This document shows positions 1-11,500 of a DNA stretch of 64,000 nt, one piece after another; position 1 is the first letter of the stretch; the number at the start of each line of letters is the position of its first letter. A model generated the notes under the pieces. That model was not told the origin of the DNA. It worked only from the letters and a program-made list of their open reading frames with translations, and made no database searches. The DNA is from Arthrobacter_M sp030063245 (GTDB taxonomy: Bacteria > Actinomycetota > Actinomycetes > Actinomycetales > Micrococcaceae), in the NCBI RefSeq assembly GCF_051131705.1, contig NZ_CP180316.1:3162001-3226000 (forward strand), given 5' to 3'. The translations under genes and the position numbers were made by a program.

Positions 1-1436
1 CGCTGGCCAAAGCCGCCGGTCTCCCGGACGATCCGAACGTCCTTTCCCAGCTCTTCGCCCAGGTTCAGGCGATGATGAGCAATCAGAGTGATGAACCCGT
101 GAACTGGCAACTGGCTCACGACAACGCGCGGCAGGCCGTGGCCGGCGGGGATCCCTCGGTGACAGCGGCACAGTCCCGCGAAGTCGACGAGGCGCTGCGG
201 CTGGCGGAGCTGTGGCTTGATCCGGTCACAGACCTGCCGAGTACAGGCCTGATTGGGCGGGCATGGTCGCGGGCGGAATGGGTGGAAGAGACGCTCGGCA
301 CGTGGAAGCGCCTCACGGAGCCGGTGGCCAACAGTATTGCTTTCGCCCTCTCCAGCACCCTCGGCGAACAGCTGCCGGAGGAAATGAAGTCCATGATGGG
401 CGGCGCGTCCTCGATGCTGCAGAACATGGGCGGGGCGCTCTTTGGCATGCAGCTGGGTCAAGCCGTGGGTGCGCTGGCGCGTGAGGTGGTCAGTTCGACC
501 GACATCGGCGTGCCACTTGCGGATCTGCAGATGGCACTGCTTCCGGCCAACGTTGCCGCCTTCGGTGCCGGGCTGGACCTGCCGGAACGGGATGTGCGGC
601 TGTTCCTGGCGGTGCGCGAGGCGGCGCATGCCCGGCTCTTTGTCCAGGTTCCGTGGTTGCGCGGACACCTGCTGGGGGCGATCGAATCGTATGCCCGCGG
701 AATTCACATCGACATGTCCCGGATGGAGGAATTGGCACGCGACCTCGATCCCAGTAACCCGGAAGGCATTCAGGCCGCTCTGTCCGAGGGCGTTTTCATG
801 CCGCAGCGCACTCCGGAGCAAGATGCGGCTCTGGCCAAGCTGGAAACGGCGCTGGCCCTCGTTGAAGGATGGGTGGACGAGCTCAGCTTCGAAGCGGCCA
901 GCAACCTTCCCTCCGCCGCGGCGCTGCGCGAAACCGTGCGCCGCCGCCGGGCAACGGGCGGTCCGGCAGAGCACGCCTTCGGCGCCCTGGTGGGACTGGA
1001 GCTGCGTCCGCGGCGGCTGCGCGAAGCCGCTACGCTCTGGGCTGCGTTGAAGGAACAACGCGGAATCGCCGGCCGTGACGCGATCTGGCAACATCCGGAT
1101 CTGCTGCCGACCGCTGAAGATCTCGACGACCCTTCGGGTTTCGGCGAACGCCGGAAGCTGCTGGATGCCTCCGATTCCGACGTCGACGCCGCACTGCAGA
1201 AGCTGCTCGCCGGGGACTTTGAACAAAATGCCGACGCAGCGGCGCAGGACACGCCCCCGGAGCAGGGCGAACAGGCAGCGGACACTAGGGATACCGGGGA
1301 ATCGGGCGGTACCAATTCGGGCAGTACCGAGCCGGGCAGTACCGAGCCGTGCGGTACCGATTCGGGCGGTACCGAGCCGGGCGGTACCGATTCGGGCGGT
1401 ACCGAGCCGGATGAAGGTCCGCGCCCGCAGACTTAG
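1..1436 (+). CDS. DUF2342 zinc-dependent metalloprotease-like protein (5' partial)
   Basis: The open frame runs from the left edge (first full codon at base 3) to a TAG at 1434-1436. There are 477 visible residues, and the true start lies upstream of the window. The core resembles the actinobacterial DUF2342 family, a zincin-like fold of about 450-500 residues sometimes annotated as a putative hydrolase or F420-associated protein. The conserved helix reading REAAHARLF, followed by a VPWLRGHL segment, lies near bases 613-670. The physiological substrate of the family is not established. The last 60 or so residues are a Gly/Thr/Ser/Glu-rich tail encoded by 15-bp repeats and look disordered. The internal ATG at base 72 is not the start, because conserved-looking sequence continues in frame before it. 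Confidence 0.85.
   Translation, partial: LAKAAGLPDDPNVLSQLFAQVQAMMSNQSDEPVNWQLAHDNARQAVAGGDPSVTAAQSREVDEALRLAELWLDPVTDLPSTGLIGRAWSRAEWVEETLGTWKRLTEPVANSIAFALSSTLGEQLPEEMKSMMGGASSMLQNMGGALFGMQLGQAVGALAREVVSSTDIGVPLADLQMALLPANVAAFGAGLDLPERDVRLFLAVREAAHARLFVQVPWLRGHLLGAIESYARGIHIDMSRMEELARDLDPSNPEGIQAALSEGVFMPQRTPEQDAALAKLETALALVEGWVDELSFEAASNLPSAAALRETVRRRRATGGPAEHAFGALVGLELRPRRLREAATLWAALKEQRGIAGRDAIWQHPDLLPTAEDLDDPSGFGERRKLLDASDSDVDAALQKLLAGDFEQNADAAAQDTPPEQGEQAADTRDTGESGGTNSGSTEPGSTEPCGTDSGGTEPGGTDSGGTEPDEGPRPQT
1304..1408 (+). repeat. seven 15-bp in-frame tandem units
   Basis: Seven consecutive 15-base units with the pattern GGGCRGTACCGANNC start at 1304, 1319, 1334, 1349, 1364, 1379 and 1394. 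They encode alternating GSTEP, GGTDS and GGTEP pentapeptides at the end of the DUF2342 protein. The multiple of three preserves frame, so the array can expand or contract without breaking the gene. Confidence 0.85.
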
Positions 1437-1714
1437 CCCGCTGCCGTCCTCGGCGGCGGCGAAGGCCATGCTCTGCCGTGGGCTGGCTGACAGCTTCGAC
1501 CGCAGACGAATCTTACCTGCCGCCATAGCGCGGCAGGTAAGGCCATGCGCGGCCGACGATGCAGACCGGCCGGGAGTTACCGGCTGGCGGATTCCAGTAC
1601 CGGTTGGCTGACAGCCACCGCCCGACAAAATCGAATCCGACCCGGCGGGCAAACGAATACGCTCCGGCGCTGCTGGCGCCGGTTTCATCCTTGCTGGGCT
1701 TCACCGCTGTAGGC
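1437..1714. other. intergenic region between convergent genes
   Basis: 278 bases separate the DUF2342 stop (plus) from the metallopeptidase stop (minus). No frame here looks coding. The only structure seen is the inverted repeat at 1513-1540. Confidence 0.6.
1513..1540. terminator. bidirectional hairpin, 11-bp stem
   Basis: TTACCTGCCGC (1513-1523) is repeated in perfect inverted orientation at 1530-1540 around a six-base loop. It sits between convergent genes, where a shared terminator is expected. There is no long T run, which is common for actinobacterial terminators. Confidence 0.6.
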
Positions 1715-2359
1715 CTACCCATCGCCACCCGACTCCGTACAGGCTTCGCCCTCATCGCCTGTCCCGCCCGGCTGCAGACCGCGGGATGTTGCGTAGGCGA
1801 CGCCATCGAGGAATGCCTTGGCGCGCTCCAGCTGCGGGTACCCCTGCAGCAGTGCCCAGAATGCCGGTCCGTGGGAAGCCACCAGCAGATGTGACAGCTC
1901 GTGCAGGAGCACATAGTCGACCACCCAGCCGGGCATCCCGCGCACCTTGTCCGACAAGCGGATGGTCCGCTCTGCGGGGGTTGCGGATCCCCAGCGCGAA
2001 TTCTGGTTGGTAACCCAACGGACGGTGGCCGGAATCGCCTTGCCCTCCAGGTACCGGCCGGAAAGCTCTGCGGCGCGTGCCATCAGCTCCCCGTCGGACC
2101 CGCCTCGGCGTTTTTCGAAGGTGCCGTTCCCGGCTTCCCCGGGCGCCCCGGGAGCGTAGCCTTTGGCGTCCAGCTTGGCCAGCATCTTGGCGACCCACTG
2201 CCGTTCCTGGGCCAAGCTGAAATGCGCGGGAATTGCCACCACGGCTGTCCCGCCCTCCCAAAATGCGGCCACGGTGCGCCGGCGCCGGGCCGACCTCCGG
2301 ACAAGCACCGGTGCACCGCCGGCAGTGAGATGGGGAACGGGTGTCCGGTCGGAAGACAT
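1715..2359 (-). CDS. YgjP-like (DUF45/M48-type) zinc metallopeptidase
   Basis: 214 residues. The zinc-site motif HELSH is at residues 153-157, followed by the third-ligand region HGPAFW at 163-168. This is the arrangement of the YgjP/WLM-like DUF45 family. An NQNSRWGSA block near 118-126 is another family hallmark. No signal peptide or membrane segment is visible, so it is probably cytoplasmic. The ATG at 2359 precedes a typical N-terminus. It is divergent from the ThiF-fold gene (147 bases apart) and convergent with the DUF2342 gene. The substrate is unknown, although family members are often found near restriction or repair genes. Confidence 0.88.
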   Translation of the reverse strand: MSSDRTPVPHLTAGGAPVLVRRSARRRRTVAAFWEGGTAVVAIPAHFSLAQERQWVAKMLAKLDAKGYAPGAPGEAGNGTFEKRRGGSDGELMARAAELSGRYLEGKAIPATVRWVTNQNSRWGSATPAERTIRLSDKVRGMPGWVVDYVLLHELSHLLVASHGPAFWALLQGYPQLERAKAFLDGVAYATSRGLQPGGTGDEGEACTESGGDG

Positions 2360-2506
2360 ACTCCGACGTTACAACCCGTGGCTGACAACATTCCATTCGG
2401 CTCCGCGCCTGTGGATAACCGCACGGCGGCCGCCGTGCTGTGCCACGATCGTGCTATCCGGATGGCACACGGCTCCTCCGGTCCCCGTCGGAACGCCGGA
2501 GGAATC

Positions 2507-3715
2507 ATGAAAATCAATCCCGGTCTGCGGATCGTTTCCAGAGACACCCATATGTTGCAGGTCGGCTTGGGACCCGGCGGTGTTATTCTCGAAGGCCTCA
2601 CCCCAGCAGACAGTGCCTTTATCCGGCTGCTGCGCGAGGGCACCGGCAGCACAACGGTGGCGGACACCGCGGCCCGGGCACGGCTGGCCACACCCCGGGC
2701 ACAACAGATCATCGGTTCGCTGTCCACCGTGCTGTTCGACGACACGGTACCCCTGGCGCCGCCGGGTTTCCGGGGGGAGCGGCTCGCCGGAGATGCCGCC
2801 CTGGCCGCCGCCGTCTACGGCTCCGCGGCCCTGCGTCCGCTGGCCGGACGCGGAAACGCGGTACTGCGGATTATTGGTCTGGGGCGAACCGGTGCAGCCC
2901 TGGCGCAGGGGCTGGTGGGAGCCGGCGTCGGCACCATTTTGCTTGAGGACGCTGCGCCGGTGGCGCCGGCGGATATCGGTCCGGGAGCCTACAGGCTGAC
3001 CGATATCGGAATGAACCGCGCGGCAGCGCTCCGACGTCAGCTCTTGAGCCTGGACCCCGGCTGCCAGTCACACGTGGTCCGCTCGATGCAGAACGGCGGT
3101 TCGGACTTCCAGACCCTCGATCTGGTGATTTACGCGGGGCATGACGCCGTCGACCCGGCAGCCTCGGCCCAATTGATGAGCCGCGACCAACCGCATCTGA
3201 TCGTGCTGCAGCGCGAACAGGATGCCACCGTGGGACCGCTGGTGATTCCAGGTGAGACAGCGTGCGGTGAATGCGTGGAACGGCACCGCGCCGCGGCAGA
3301 CCCGCAATGGCCGCAGATCTGTGGGCAGTTGACGGACCCCGCCACACGCAGTCAGGCGACAGCTGTGGAAGAGAGTTCGATGGCGTTGTGCGCCGCCGGT
3401 TCTGCCGCGCGCCAGGCCCTGCTCTATCTGGACTGCATCAACCGCCCCGCTAGTTGGTCGGCCGTGCTGACGCTGCGTGCCTCAGATGGTGCGTGGCTGC
3501 AGCGCAGCTATCCCCCGCATCCGGAATGCGGCTGCCAGTTCCAACGCCAGCTCCAGACCAACGGCCGGCCCGCACCCGGGAGCGATCGTGTCGGCATCAG
3601 CGCACGTGCCACGGGATGCGGAGATAGCGCCAGTATGTTGGCTTCCCCGACTCGGTGGCGGGACCGTCAGCTGGAAGCGTCCGTCGTCAGAATTTCGAGG
3701 ATCGATGCACCATAG
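2507..3715 (+). CDS. ThiF/E1-fold protein, possibly inactive as an adenylyltransferase
   Basis: 402 residues from the ATG at 2507, which has GGAGGA at 2498-2503. The frame is open further upstream, but that part runs antisense to the metallopeptidase gene and is not credible. The C-terminal two thirds have an E1/ThiF Rossmann core: GLGRTG around residue 124-129, an acidic strand end (LLED), and a CGEC motif near 252 followed by further cysteines. The usual E1 DxxDN-R element appears degraded, reading GHDAVDP, so adenylating activity is doubtful. The N-terminal 100 residues resemble the peptide-recognition-like region of TOMM cyclodehydratase partners, but no precursor peptide or partner gene is nearby. 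The 3' end overlaps the convergent uvrD2 by 49 bases. Confidence 0.75.
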   Translation: MKINPGLRIVSRDTHMLQVGLGPGGVILEGLTPADSAFIRLLREGTGSTTVADTAARARLATPRAQQIIGSLSTVLFDDTVPLAPPGFRGERLAGDAALAAAVYGSAALRPLAGRGNAVLRIIGLGRTGAALAQGLVGAGVGTILLEDAAPVAPADIGPGAYRLTDIGMNRAAALRRQLLSLDPGCQSHVVRSMQNGGSDFQTLDLVIYAGHDAVDPAASAQLMSRDQPHLIVLQREQDATVGPLVIPGETACGECVERHRAAADPQWPQICGQLTDPATRSQATAVEESSMALCAAGSAARQALLYLDCINRPASWSAVLTLRASDGAWLQRSYPPHPECGCQFQRQLQTNGRPAPGSDRVGISARATGCGDSASMLASPTRWRDRQLEASVVRISRIDAP

Positions 3716-5823
3716 CGTTCCAGTTTTGCCGGGCCCACACCGGGGAGCCCTGCGAGCTCGTCCGCGGACTGCGGCCGTGCCTCCGCGATGGCCACCAGCG
3801 TTGCGTCGGTGAAGACGACGAAGGCCGGAATCTCGGCCTGCTTGGCCTCCAACAGCCGCCATTGGCGGAGCGCGTCAAACGTTGCCTCCTCATAGCTGGG
3901 CGGGCAGTCCGCGCAGCGGCCCACCTTGCGTTCAGCGCCGGAGGAAAGCATCTTGCCGCAGATCCGGCAGGTCGATGGAGAAGCGGATTTTCTGCTCTTC
4001 CGGGGCGCCGGGCTCGACGGCGAAACTGTACCCGAGCTCCCGGGCCGGCGTGCGGAATTGGGCCGCAGCCCGTCCAGGAAGCGGGATGGCTTGCGGTTCG
4101 CCCGCCCCCCCGGCGTCCGGGCGGTCGACCAGGAAAGCGCCAGGAATTCCCGGGCCCGGGTGATCCCCACGTACAGCAGACGGCGTTCCTCATCAACTGT
4201 CTCCGCGGTGTCCGCGAACGAGATCGGCATCAGCCCCTCGCTCAAACCGACCAGGAACACCGCGTCCCATTCCAGCCCCTTCGCGGCGTGCAGCGACGCC
4301 AGCGTCACGCCTTGGACCGTGGGAGCGTGCTGGGCGACGGACCGTTCCTGCAGTTCCATCACAAAGTCGGCCAGACTGAAGCCACCCTCGGCGGACCCGC
4401 GGACGGCCACCAGCTCATCGGCCAGCGCCACCAGCGCGGCGAGGGATTCCCAGCGTTCCCGGACGGCGCCGCCGGTCTGTGGGGCATCATGGGTGTAGCC
4501 GAGGGTGGCCAGCACGTCCCGGACCAGCTGCCCCACCGGCTCATTCTCGGCCGCACGGGAGGCCGCCCGGAGCTGGAGAATGCCGTCCCGGACTTCCTTG
4601 CGGGCAAAGAAACGTTCACCGCCGCGCAACTGGTAGCCGACGCCGACGGAGGCCAGTGCCTGCTCATAGGCCTGTGACTGCCCGTTGGTCCGGAACAGCA
4701 CCGCGATTCCACTGGCCCGTGTCCCGTTGTCAATAAGCACCTTGATGCGGGCCGCTACGGCGGCGGCCTCGGCCTCGTCGTCGCTGCATTCGACAAATTC
4801 CGGTACCGGACCCTCTTGCCGCTGCGCCACCAGGCGCAGCGGGGCGGACCAGCCGGCGTCGGCCACAGGGCCGGCGCTCCGCCGGGCCGATAGCAGGGAA
4901 TTCGCCAGCTGCACGACCTGCGGCGTTGACCGGTAGTCTCTGACCAGCTTGACCAGCTGCGCCTTGGGATAGCGGGCGGGAAAGTCCAGCAGATGCCGCG
5001 AAGTGGCGCCGGTGAAGGAGTAGATGGTCTGGCTGGCATCGCCGACGACGCACAAGTCCTCTCGGCCGCCCAGCCACAGGTCCAGCATGCGCTGCTGCAG
5101 CGGCGAAACGTCCTGGTACTCGTCCACGACAAAGTGCCGGTATTGCTCCCGAACGGTGGCAGCGACGCGTGGATCCTCCTGCAGGATACCCACCGTGATC
5201 AGCAGAACATCCTCAAAGTCAATGACGTTCCGGTCCGTCTTTACATCCTCATAGGCCTGAAAAAGACGGCCGACGGCGGTCCGGTCCAGCCCGCCGGGTT
5301 CGCCGCGGTCCTGTGCCTGCGTCAGGTACGTCTCCGGGGTAAGCATGGAAACCTTTGCCCACTCAATCTCGGCGGCAAGGTCACGGATAGAGGCACGGTC
5401 GGAGGACAGCCGCAACCGGCGGGCAGCCTCGGCAATGAGCTGCGCCTTATGATCAAGCAGGCCGGGGATGGCCCCGCCGACGGCTTGGGGCCAGAAAAAC
5501 TGCAGTTGCCGCAGCGCGGCGGCGTGGAAGGTCCGGGCCTGGACGCTGCCGACGCCGAGGTCGCGAAGGCGGGTCCGCATTTGCGCCGCGGCCCGCGCGG
5601 TGAAGGTCACGGCGAGCAGCCGCTGCGGGTTGTACACGCCGCTATGGACTCCGTAGGCAATCCGGTGCGTGATGGCCCGGGTCTTGCCGGTGCCGGCACC
5701 GGCCAGGACACACATCGGCCCGGTCAGCGTCGTCGCTACGGTGCGCTGTTCGTCATCGAGCCCGGCCAGGATTCGTTCCTCGAGGGTGCGCTCGTCGATG
5801 ACGGGCGTTGCTCCATCCGTCAT
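3667..5823 (-). CDS. uvrD2: ATP-dependent DNA helicase UvrD2
   Basis: 718 residues, an SF1A 3'-5' DNA helicase. Walker A AGAGTGKT is at residues 41-48 and the DEAH-equivalent motif reads VDEYQD. A tetracysteine pair (CRICG and CADC) precedes a C-terminal HRDC domain containing a GLPGVGPAKLERYG helix-hairpin. The tetracysteine-plus-HRDC tail is what distinguishes UvrD2 from UvrD1/PcrA in actinobacteria. The ATG at 5823 was chosen because it overlaps the nudC stop as ATGA (5820-5823), and an upstream extension has no conserved sequence. It is probably co-transcribed after nudC. The final 49 bases overlap the convergent ThiF-fold gene. Confidence 0.95.
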   Translation of the reverse strand: MTDGATPVIDERTLEERILAGLDDEQRTVATTLTGPMCVLAGAGTGKTRAITHRIAYGVHSGVYNPQRLLAVTFTARAAAQMRTRLRDLGVGSVQARTFHAAALRQLQFFWPQAVGGAIPGLLDHKAQLIAEAARRLRLSSDRASIRDLAAEIEWAKVSMLTPETYLTQAQDRGEPGGLDRTAVGRLFQAYEDVKTDRNVIDFEDVLLITVGILQEDPRVAATVREQYRHFVVDEYQDVSPLQQRMLDLWLGGREDLCVVGDASQTIYSFTGATSRHLLDFPARYPKAQLVKLVRDYRSTPQVVQLANSLLSARRSAGPVADAGWSAPLRLVAQRQEGPVPEFVECSDDEAEAAAVAARIKVLIDNGTRASGIAVLFRTNGQSQAYEQALASVGVGYQLRGGERFFARKEVRDGILQLRAASRAAENEPVGQLVRDVLATLGYTHDAPQTGGAVRERWESLAALVALADELVAVRGSAEGGFSLADFVMELQERSVAQHAPTVQGVTLASLHAAKGLEWDAVFLVGLSEGLMPISFADTAETVDEERRLLYVGITRAREFLALSWSTARTPGGRANRKPSRFLDGLRPNSARRPGSSGTVSPSSPAPRKSRKSASPSTCRICGKMLSSGAERKVGRCADCPPSYEEATFDALRQWRLLEAKQAEIPAFVVFTDATLVAIAEARPQSADELAGLPGVGPAKLERYGASILEILTTDASS

Positions 5824-6974
5824 GCGCCGGCCGCCTTGCCTTCGGCGTGCTCCCGCTGTATGGCGCTCTTCGGTTGGACGGCCGGCTCCGGTGTCCCTGC
5901 GGCGTCCTGGATCGTGCCGCCGTACCAATGCTCGATCAGCGCCCTGGCAATGGAGGTACGGGTCGAAATCACCACCTCGCCAGCGGTGACCGCCTGCTGG
6001 ATTTCGGCCCTGCTGAACCAGCGGGCGCGGCTGATTTCCACCCCGTCCGGCGTTGCCACCGTATCCTCGGTTTGGGCGGTGAATCCGAGCATCAGCGAGG
6101 CGGGAAAGGGCCAGCCCTGTGAGCCGAGGTACCGGGGGCTATGCAGCCGGACACCGACCTCCTCTGCAATCTCCCGCACCACTGCCTGCTCCAGCGACTC
6201 ACCGGGCTCGACGAATCCGGCGAGGGTCGAGTAGCGGTTTGTCTCCCAGCTGCTCCCGCCCCCCAGCAGAATGCGGTCATCCGGGCCGACCACGGCGACA
6301 ATAATGGCCGGATCGGTGCGGGGAAAGTGCTCCGAATTATCCGCCGGGCAGCGGCGCACCCAGCCGGCCACCTCGATCTCAGTAGCCGTGCCACACAGCG
6401 GACAGTGCTGATGGGTCCGGTGCCAATTGGTGATGGCGCTCGCCTCGATGAAGATGCCGGCATCCGCGGCTGGCAGGTTCAGGGCAACCTCACGGTACCC
6501 CGCCAGCCGGCTGCCCTCCGGAGCTTGGGTCAGCGCTTCCCCGGAGGCCTCGTCGGGCAGCACCACGACCAGGACGTCGGTGCCCAACGCCAGCTGCCCA
6601 TACCTCAGCGGAGCGCCGACCGGCGGTACCTTGGCCGGTACGTTGGACTGCGCGTTGACCAGTGCGATGACCGGCATGTCGCCCCCCGCATGCTCCGCGG
6701 GGAGCTCCGCTGGGAACGCGGCGGGGAGCGCTGCGCCGTCGTCTGCCGCCGCCGTCGTCCGTCCCAAATAGACGGTCAGCTCGGGGGCCGGAAGCTCATT
6801 CGGATCCAAAAAAACAATGCTGTCCTGATGGACGAGGGCTCTTCCGCCGATCAGAACCATGCATTTTCCCTCCCGGCGGACCAGCAACTCCTCCAGAAAA
6901 CCAGGCGCCGACCGGCGACCGCAGGCCCGGTCCAGGACGGTTTCGGCCCACGGCAACGGTTCGGTTTGGATCAT
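5820..6974 (-). CDS. nudC: NAD(+) diphosphatase / RNA NAD-decapping Nudix enzyme
   Basis: 384 residues. The family cleaves NAD(H) to NMN(H) and AMP and removes NAD caps from RNA. A zinc-ribbon CPLC is followed by a single cysteine in RRCPAD, so the fourth zinc-ligand position is Asp rather than Cys. The Nudix box starts at about residue 253 with the REIAEEVG core intact. The NudC signature downstream reads SQGWPFPAS instead of SQPWPFP. ATG 6974 is preferred over an upstream GTG that would add 20 atypical residues. It is the first gene of the nudC-uvrD2 pair (ATGA overlap) and is divergent from the phosphotransferase gene. Confidence 0.93.
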   Translation of the reverse strand: MIQTEPLPWAETVLDRACGRRSAPGFLEELLVRREGKCMVLIGGRALVHQDSIVFLDPNELPAPELTVYLGRTTAAADDGAALPAAFPAELPAEHAGGDMPVIALVNAQSNVPAKVPPVGAPLRYGQLALGTDVLVVVLPDEASGEALTQAPEGSRLAGYREVALNLPAADAGIFIEASAITNWHRTHQHCPLCGTATEIEVAGWVRRCPADNSEHFPRTDPAIIVAVVGPDDRILLGGGSSWETNRYSTLAGFVEPGESLEQAVVREIAEEVGVRLHSPRYLGSQGWPFPASLMLGFTAQTEDTVATPDGVEISRARWFSRAEIQQAVTAGEVVISTRTSIARALIEHWYGGTIQDAAGTPEPAVQPKSAIQREHAEGKAAGA

Positions 6975-7126
6975 AGATCTACCGTACGCAGTTGCACAGA
7001 CAATTGACATTCCCGACCGGCTCCGCGCCGGCAAATATGGTGTGGGAAGAATAACGGATCACGCGACTCGCCGTGCCGCAACAGCGTGTTCCCCGCCTGT
7101 CCGCCTACGGTGGAGAGGTGAGACGA

Positions 7127-8524
<1,398 letters not shown>

Positions 8525-8533
<9 letters not shown>

Positions 8534-11500
8534 GCCATCGGCCGTATAGGCCGAGCTGACGATGCGTTCCAGCTCGGCCTCGCCCGCCAGATCGTGCGGG
8601 CGGATCAGTTTATCCTGCCCCACGTAATAGAACGCCGCCCGGACGTCCTGCACGGGGACCCCCTTGAGCCTGGCCCACGCCAACCGGTAGACGGCCAGCT
8701 GCACGGAACGGGCGCCCAGCCCAGTGGCGGACGGAACCCGCCCGGTCTTCCAATCGATCAGGTCCCAGGCGCCGTCGTCGTCTCGGAACACCGCATCGAT
8801 CCGCCCGCGGACTACAACGTCTCCGACCCGCGTCTCGACGGGCACCTCCAGCGTTTCCGGTGTGCGGTGCCCCCAGGCGGATGCCCGGAAGGTTTCCTGC
8901 ATGTCGCCCAGCCCATAAGCTTCATCGACATGGCTGTCCGCGCCAGGGACCTCATCGAGGTCCAGCTGACCGGCCTGACCGAAGAATTCCTCCACCCAGG
9001 CGTGGAACGCCGTGCCTTTCCGTGCGGCCATTCCGGGCTTGCGCGGAACGGGCCGGCGCAGGGCCCGCGTCACCGCGGCCGCGTCGTCCCCGAGATCAAC
9101 GAGCAGGGACGCTGAGATGTGGGCCGGCAGCTCCACCCGCTCCACATCCGACGCGAGCCGGCGCTGCGCCAGCAACAGAGCGGCTTCCTTGCCCCAACGT
9201 GGATTCCGCGCCAGAAAATCCGCCGTCCGCAGACGAGAGTCTCTCCCGGGCGAGTGGTCCGCGAGGGTGTGCAGCTCCAGCATGACGGCGCTCGCGGACG
9301 CCTCGACCGCGCGACGCCGGCCAGCCTTCCGTGCTGACCCCGGGCGGCCCTGGATGTCCGGACCTTCCAGCGGGTCATAGGGCCACTGCGCGGTTTCCAG
9401 TCCCGCCGTCAGCGGGTTCTCTTCGCCGGGTTCACAGTCCGCCAACCAGGGGCCCAGGACAGCCTGAGCCGGATGCAGCTTTGTCAGTGGCAGCAGCTCG
9501 GTCAGGAAGGCGGACGCACCGGCCGGTTTGGCGCGCCCGGCGCTCCATGCCGTGGAGGAGCACATCAGGAAGTTCTTGGCGCGGGTAAAGGCCACATACG
9601 CGAGACGCCGTTCCTCCTCTTCACCGTGGGCCTTGACATCCTCCGCATAGAGCTTCTCGCTGTCCAGCCAGCCCTTCTGATCCGGCCAGGACAGATCCCA
9701 TTCCGGCAGGTCGTCCCGGTCCCCGCGGAGCGGCCACGGCAAGGATGCCGCTCCCTGCGACCAGCGGTCCGCCTTGCCGCTGGGGAAAGCGCCCTCATTA
9801 AGTCCGGGAACGTAGACGACGTCCCATTCCAGTCCTTTGGAGGCATGGACGGTCAGCAGCTGGACGGCATCCAGGTTGACCTCGGGCTGAGTCATTTCCA
9901 GTCCGCCTTCCTCGGATTCAGCCGTTTCGAGCCAGCCCAGAAAGGCCATCAGGTCCACCCGCTCGGCGGCCTGCATGAAGTCGGCTGCCGCATCCTGAAA
10001 GGCGTCGAGGTTACGGCGCGCATGGTGGATGCTGGAATTCGGCTTGGCCGCGAGCTCGATGTCCAGCAGCATGGTCCGCTCCACCTCCCCCAGCAAGGTG
10101 GTCAGGTCATCGCCGACAAAGCCGCGCAGGTAGCGGAGTTCGTCCCGCAGTGCCAGCAGCCGTGCCAAACCGGCATCTGTCAGGGTGCGGTTAAGCCGTT
10201 CGGGCCAGAAATCGCGTTTCAGTTGGTCCAGCCCCTCGACCAGGCTGGAGCCGTCCACCAGGTCAAGTTCAACAGTCACATCCTCCTGCGGGGTCCCCTC
10301 CTGAGCCAATTTGTCCCGCCGATCCGTTCCTGCGTCCGCTGCGTCCGGTACATCCGGGGCGTCCGGTCCCGCAGCGGGACTTGCACCGTATTCGCGCTGC
10401 CGGGCCAGATATCGGGACCAGTCTGCCAGCGCCATCAAATCCGCCGGGCCAAGCCGCCAGCGCGCCCCGGTGAGCAGCCGCATCAGCGAGTCGGAACGAC
10501 CCGGATCGGCCAGCACCCGCAAGGTTGCGACCAGATCCACGATCTCGGGAGTCCCCAGCAGGCCGCCGAGGCCCACGATCTCGTAGGGGATTCCATTCGA
10601 TTCAAGGGCAGTCTGCAGCGGAGCGAACTGCGCACGACGGCGGCACAGAACGGCTACCGTCGTCGGCTCTTGTTCCGCCGCGGCCGGGCTCCGGCCGGCC
10701 GCCGGGCTTCGGACGCTGCGGAAGTCCTTCTGTTCCAGAATGCTCTCGGCGACCGCGTCCGCCTCGTCCACCACGGTGGCGTAACGCGCCAACAGCACCC
10801 TGCCCACCCCGGCGTCGGTCTTCTGCCGCAGCGGGGATACGCTCACCGCAGGCCCCGGGACCCGGCTGACGGTGGCCCGGCGGCTGGCCGCCCGGCGGCG
10901 CTGGGCCGAATTCAGCACCTCGGACATGACATTGGCTGCGTTGAGGATATTGATGGAATTCCGCCACGCCGTTGTCAGTTCCGCCGTTGCCGCGGACCCA
11001 CCCCCGGCCCTACGGAATATGTCCGGGAAACGGAAGAGCTGGCCGGCCGATGCCCCGCGGAAGCCGTAGATGGATTGGTGCGGATCCCCGACCGCTGTCA
11101 CCGGATGGCCACCGCCGAAAAGCTTGGCGAACAGCTGGAGCTGGGCGTGCGAGGTGTCCTGGAATTCGTCCAGCAACACCACCTTAAACCGCTGCCGCTC
11201 CAGCTCTACTGCCTGCGGCACCTGATCGGCAATCCGGGCCGCGAGCGCCACCAGGTCTCCATAATCGAGGGCGTTGCGGTTGCGCTTGGCGGCCGCGTAC
11301 CGCCCGACCATCTCCGCGACACTTCCCCGGGTCCGCAGCACATCGATCAGATCCGTTACCCCCTTGGTCGAGGCCCGGATCTTCCCGTCCAGATAGGGCA
11401 TGGCAGCCAACTGGTCTGCGTAGGCCTTCACCATGGCACGGACAAATTCCGGGTCCTGCAGGTGTTCGGCACATTCACCGGCCAGATCCATCACGGCTTT

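Noticed and set aside
1901..2506. N-terminal extension of the ThiF-fold gene by 202 codons
   Set aside because: It runs antisense to the HEXXH metallopeptidase, and the ATG at 2507 has a strong GGAGGA site and a conserved-looking start.
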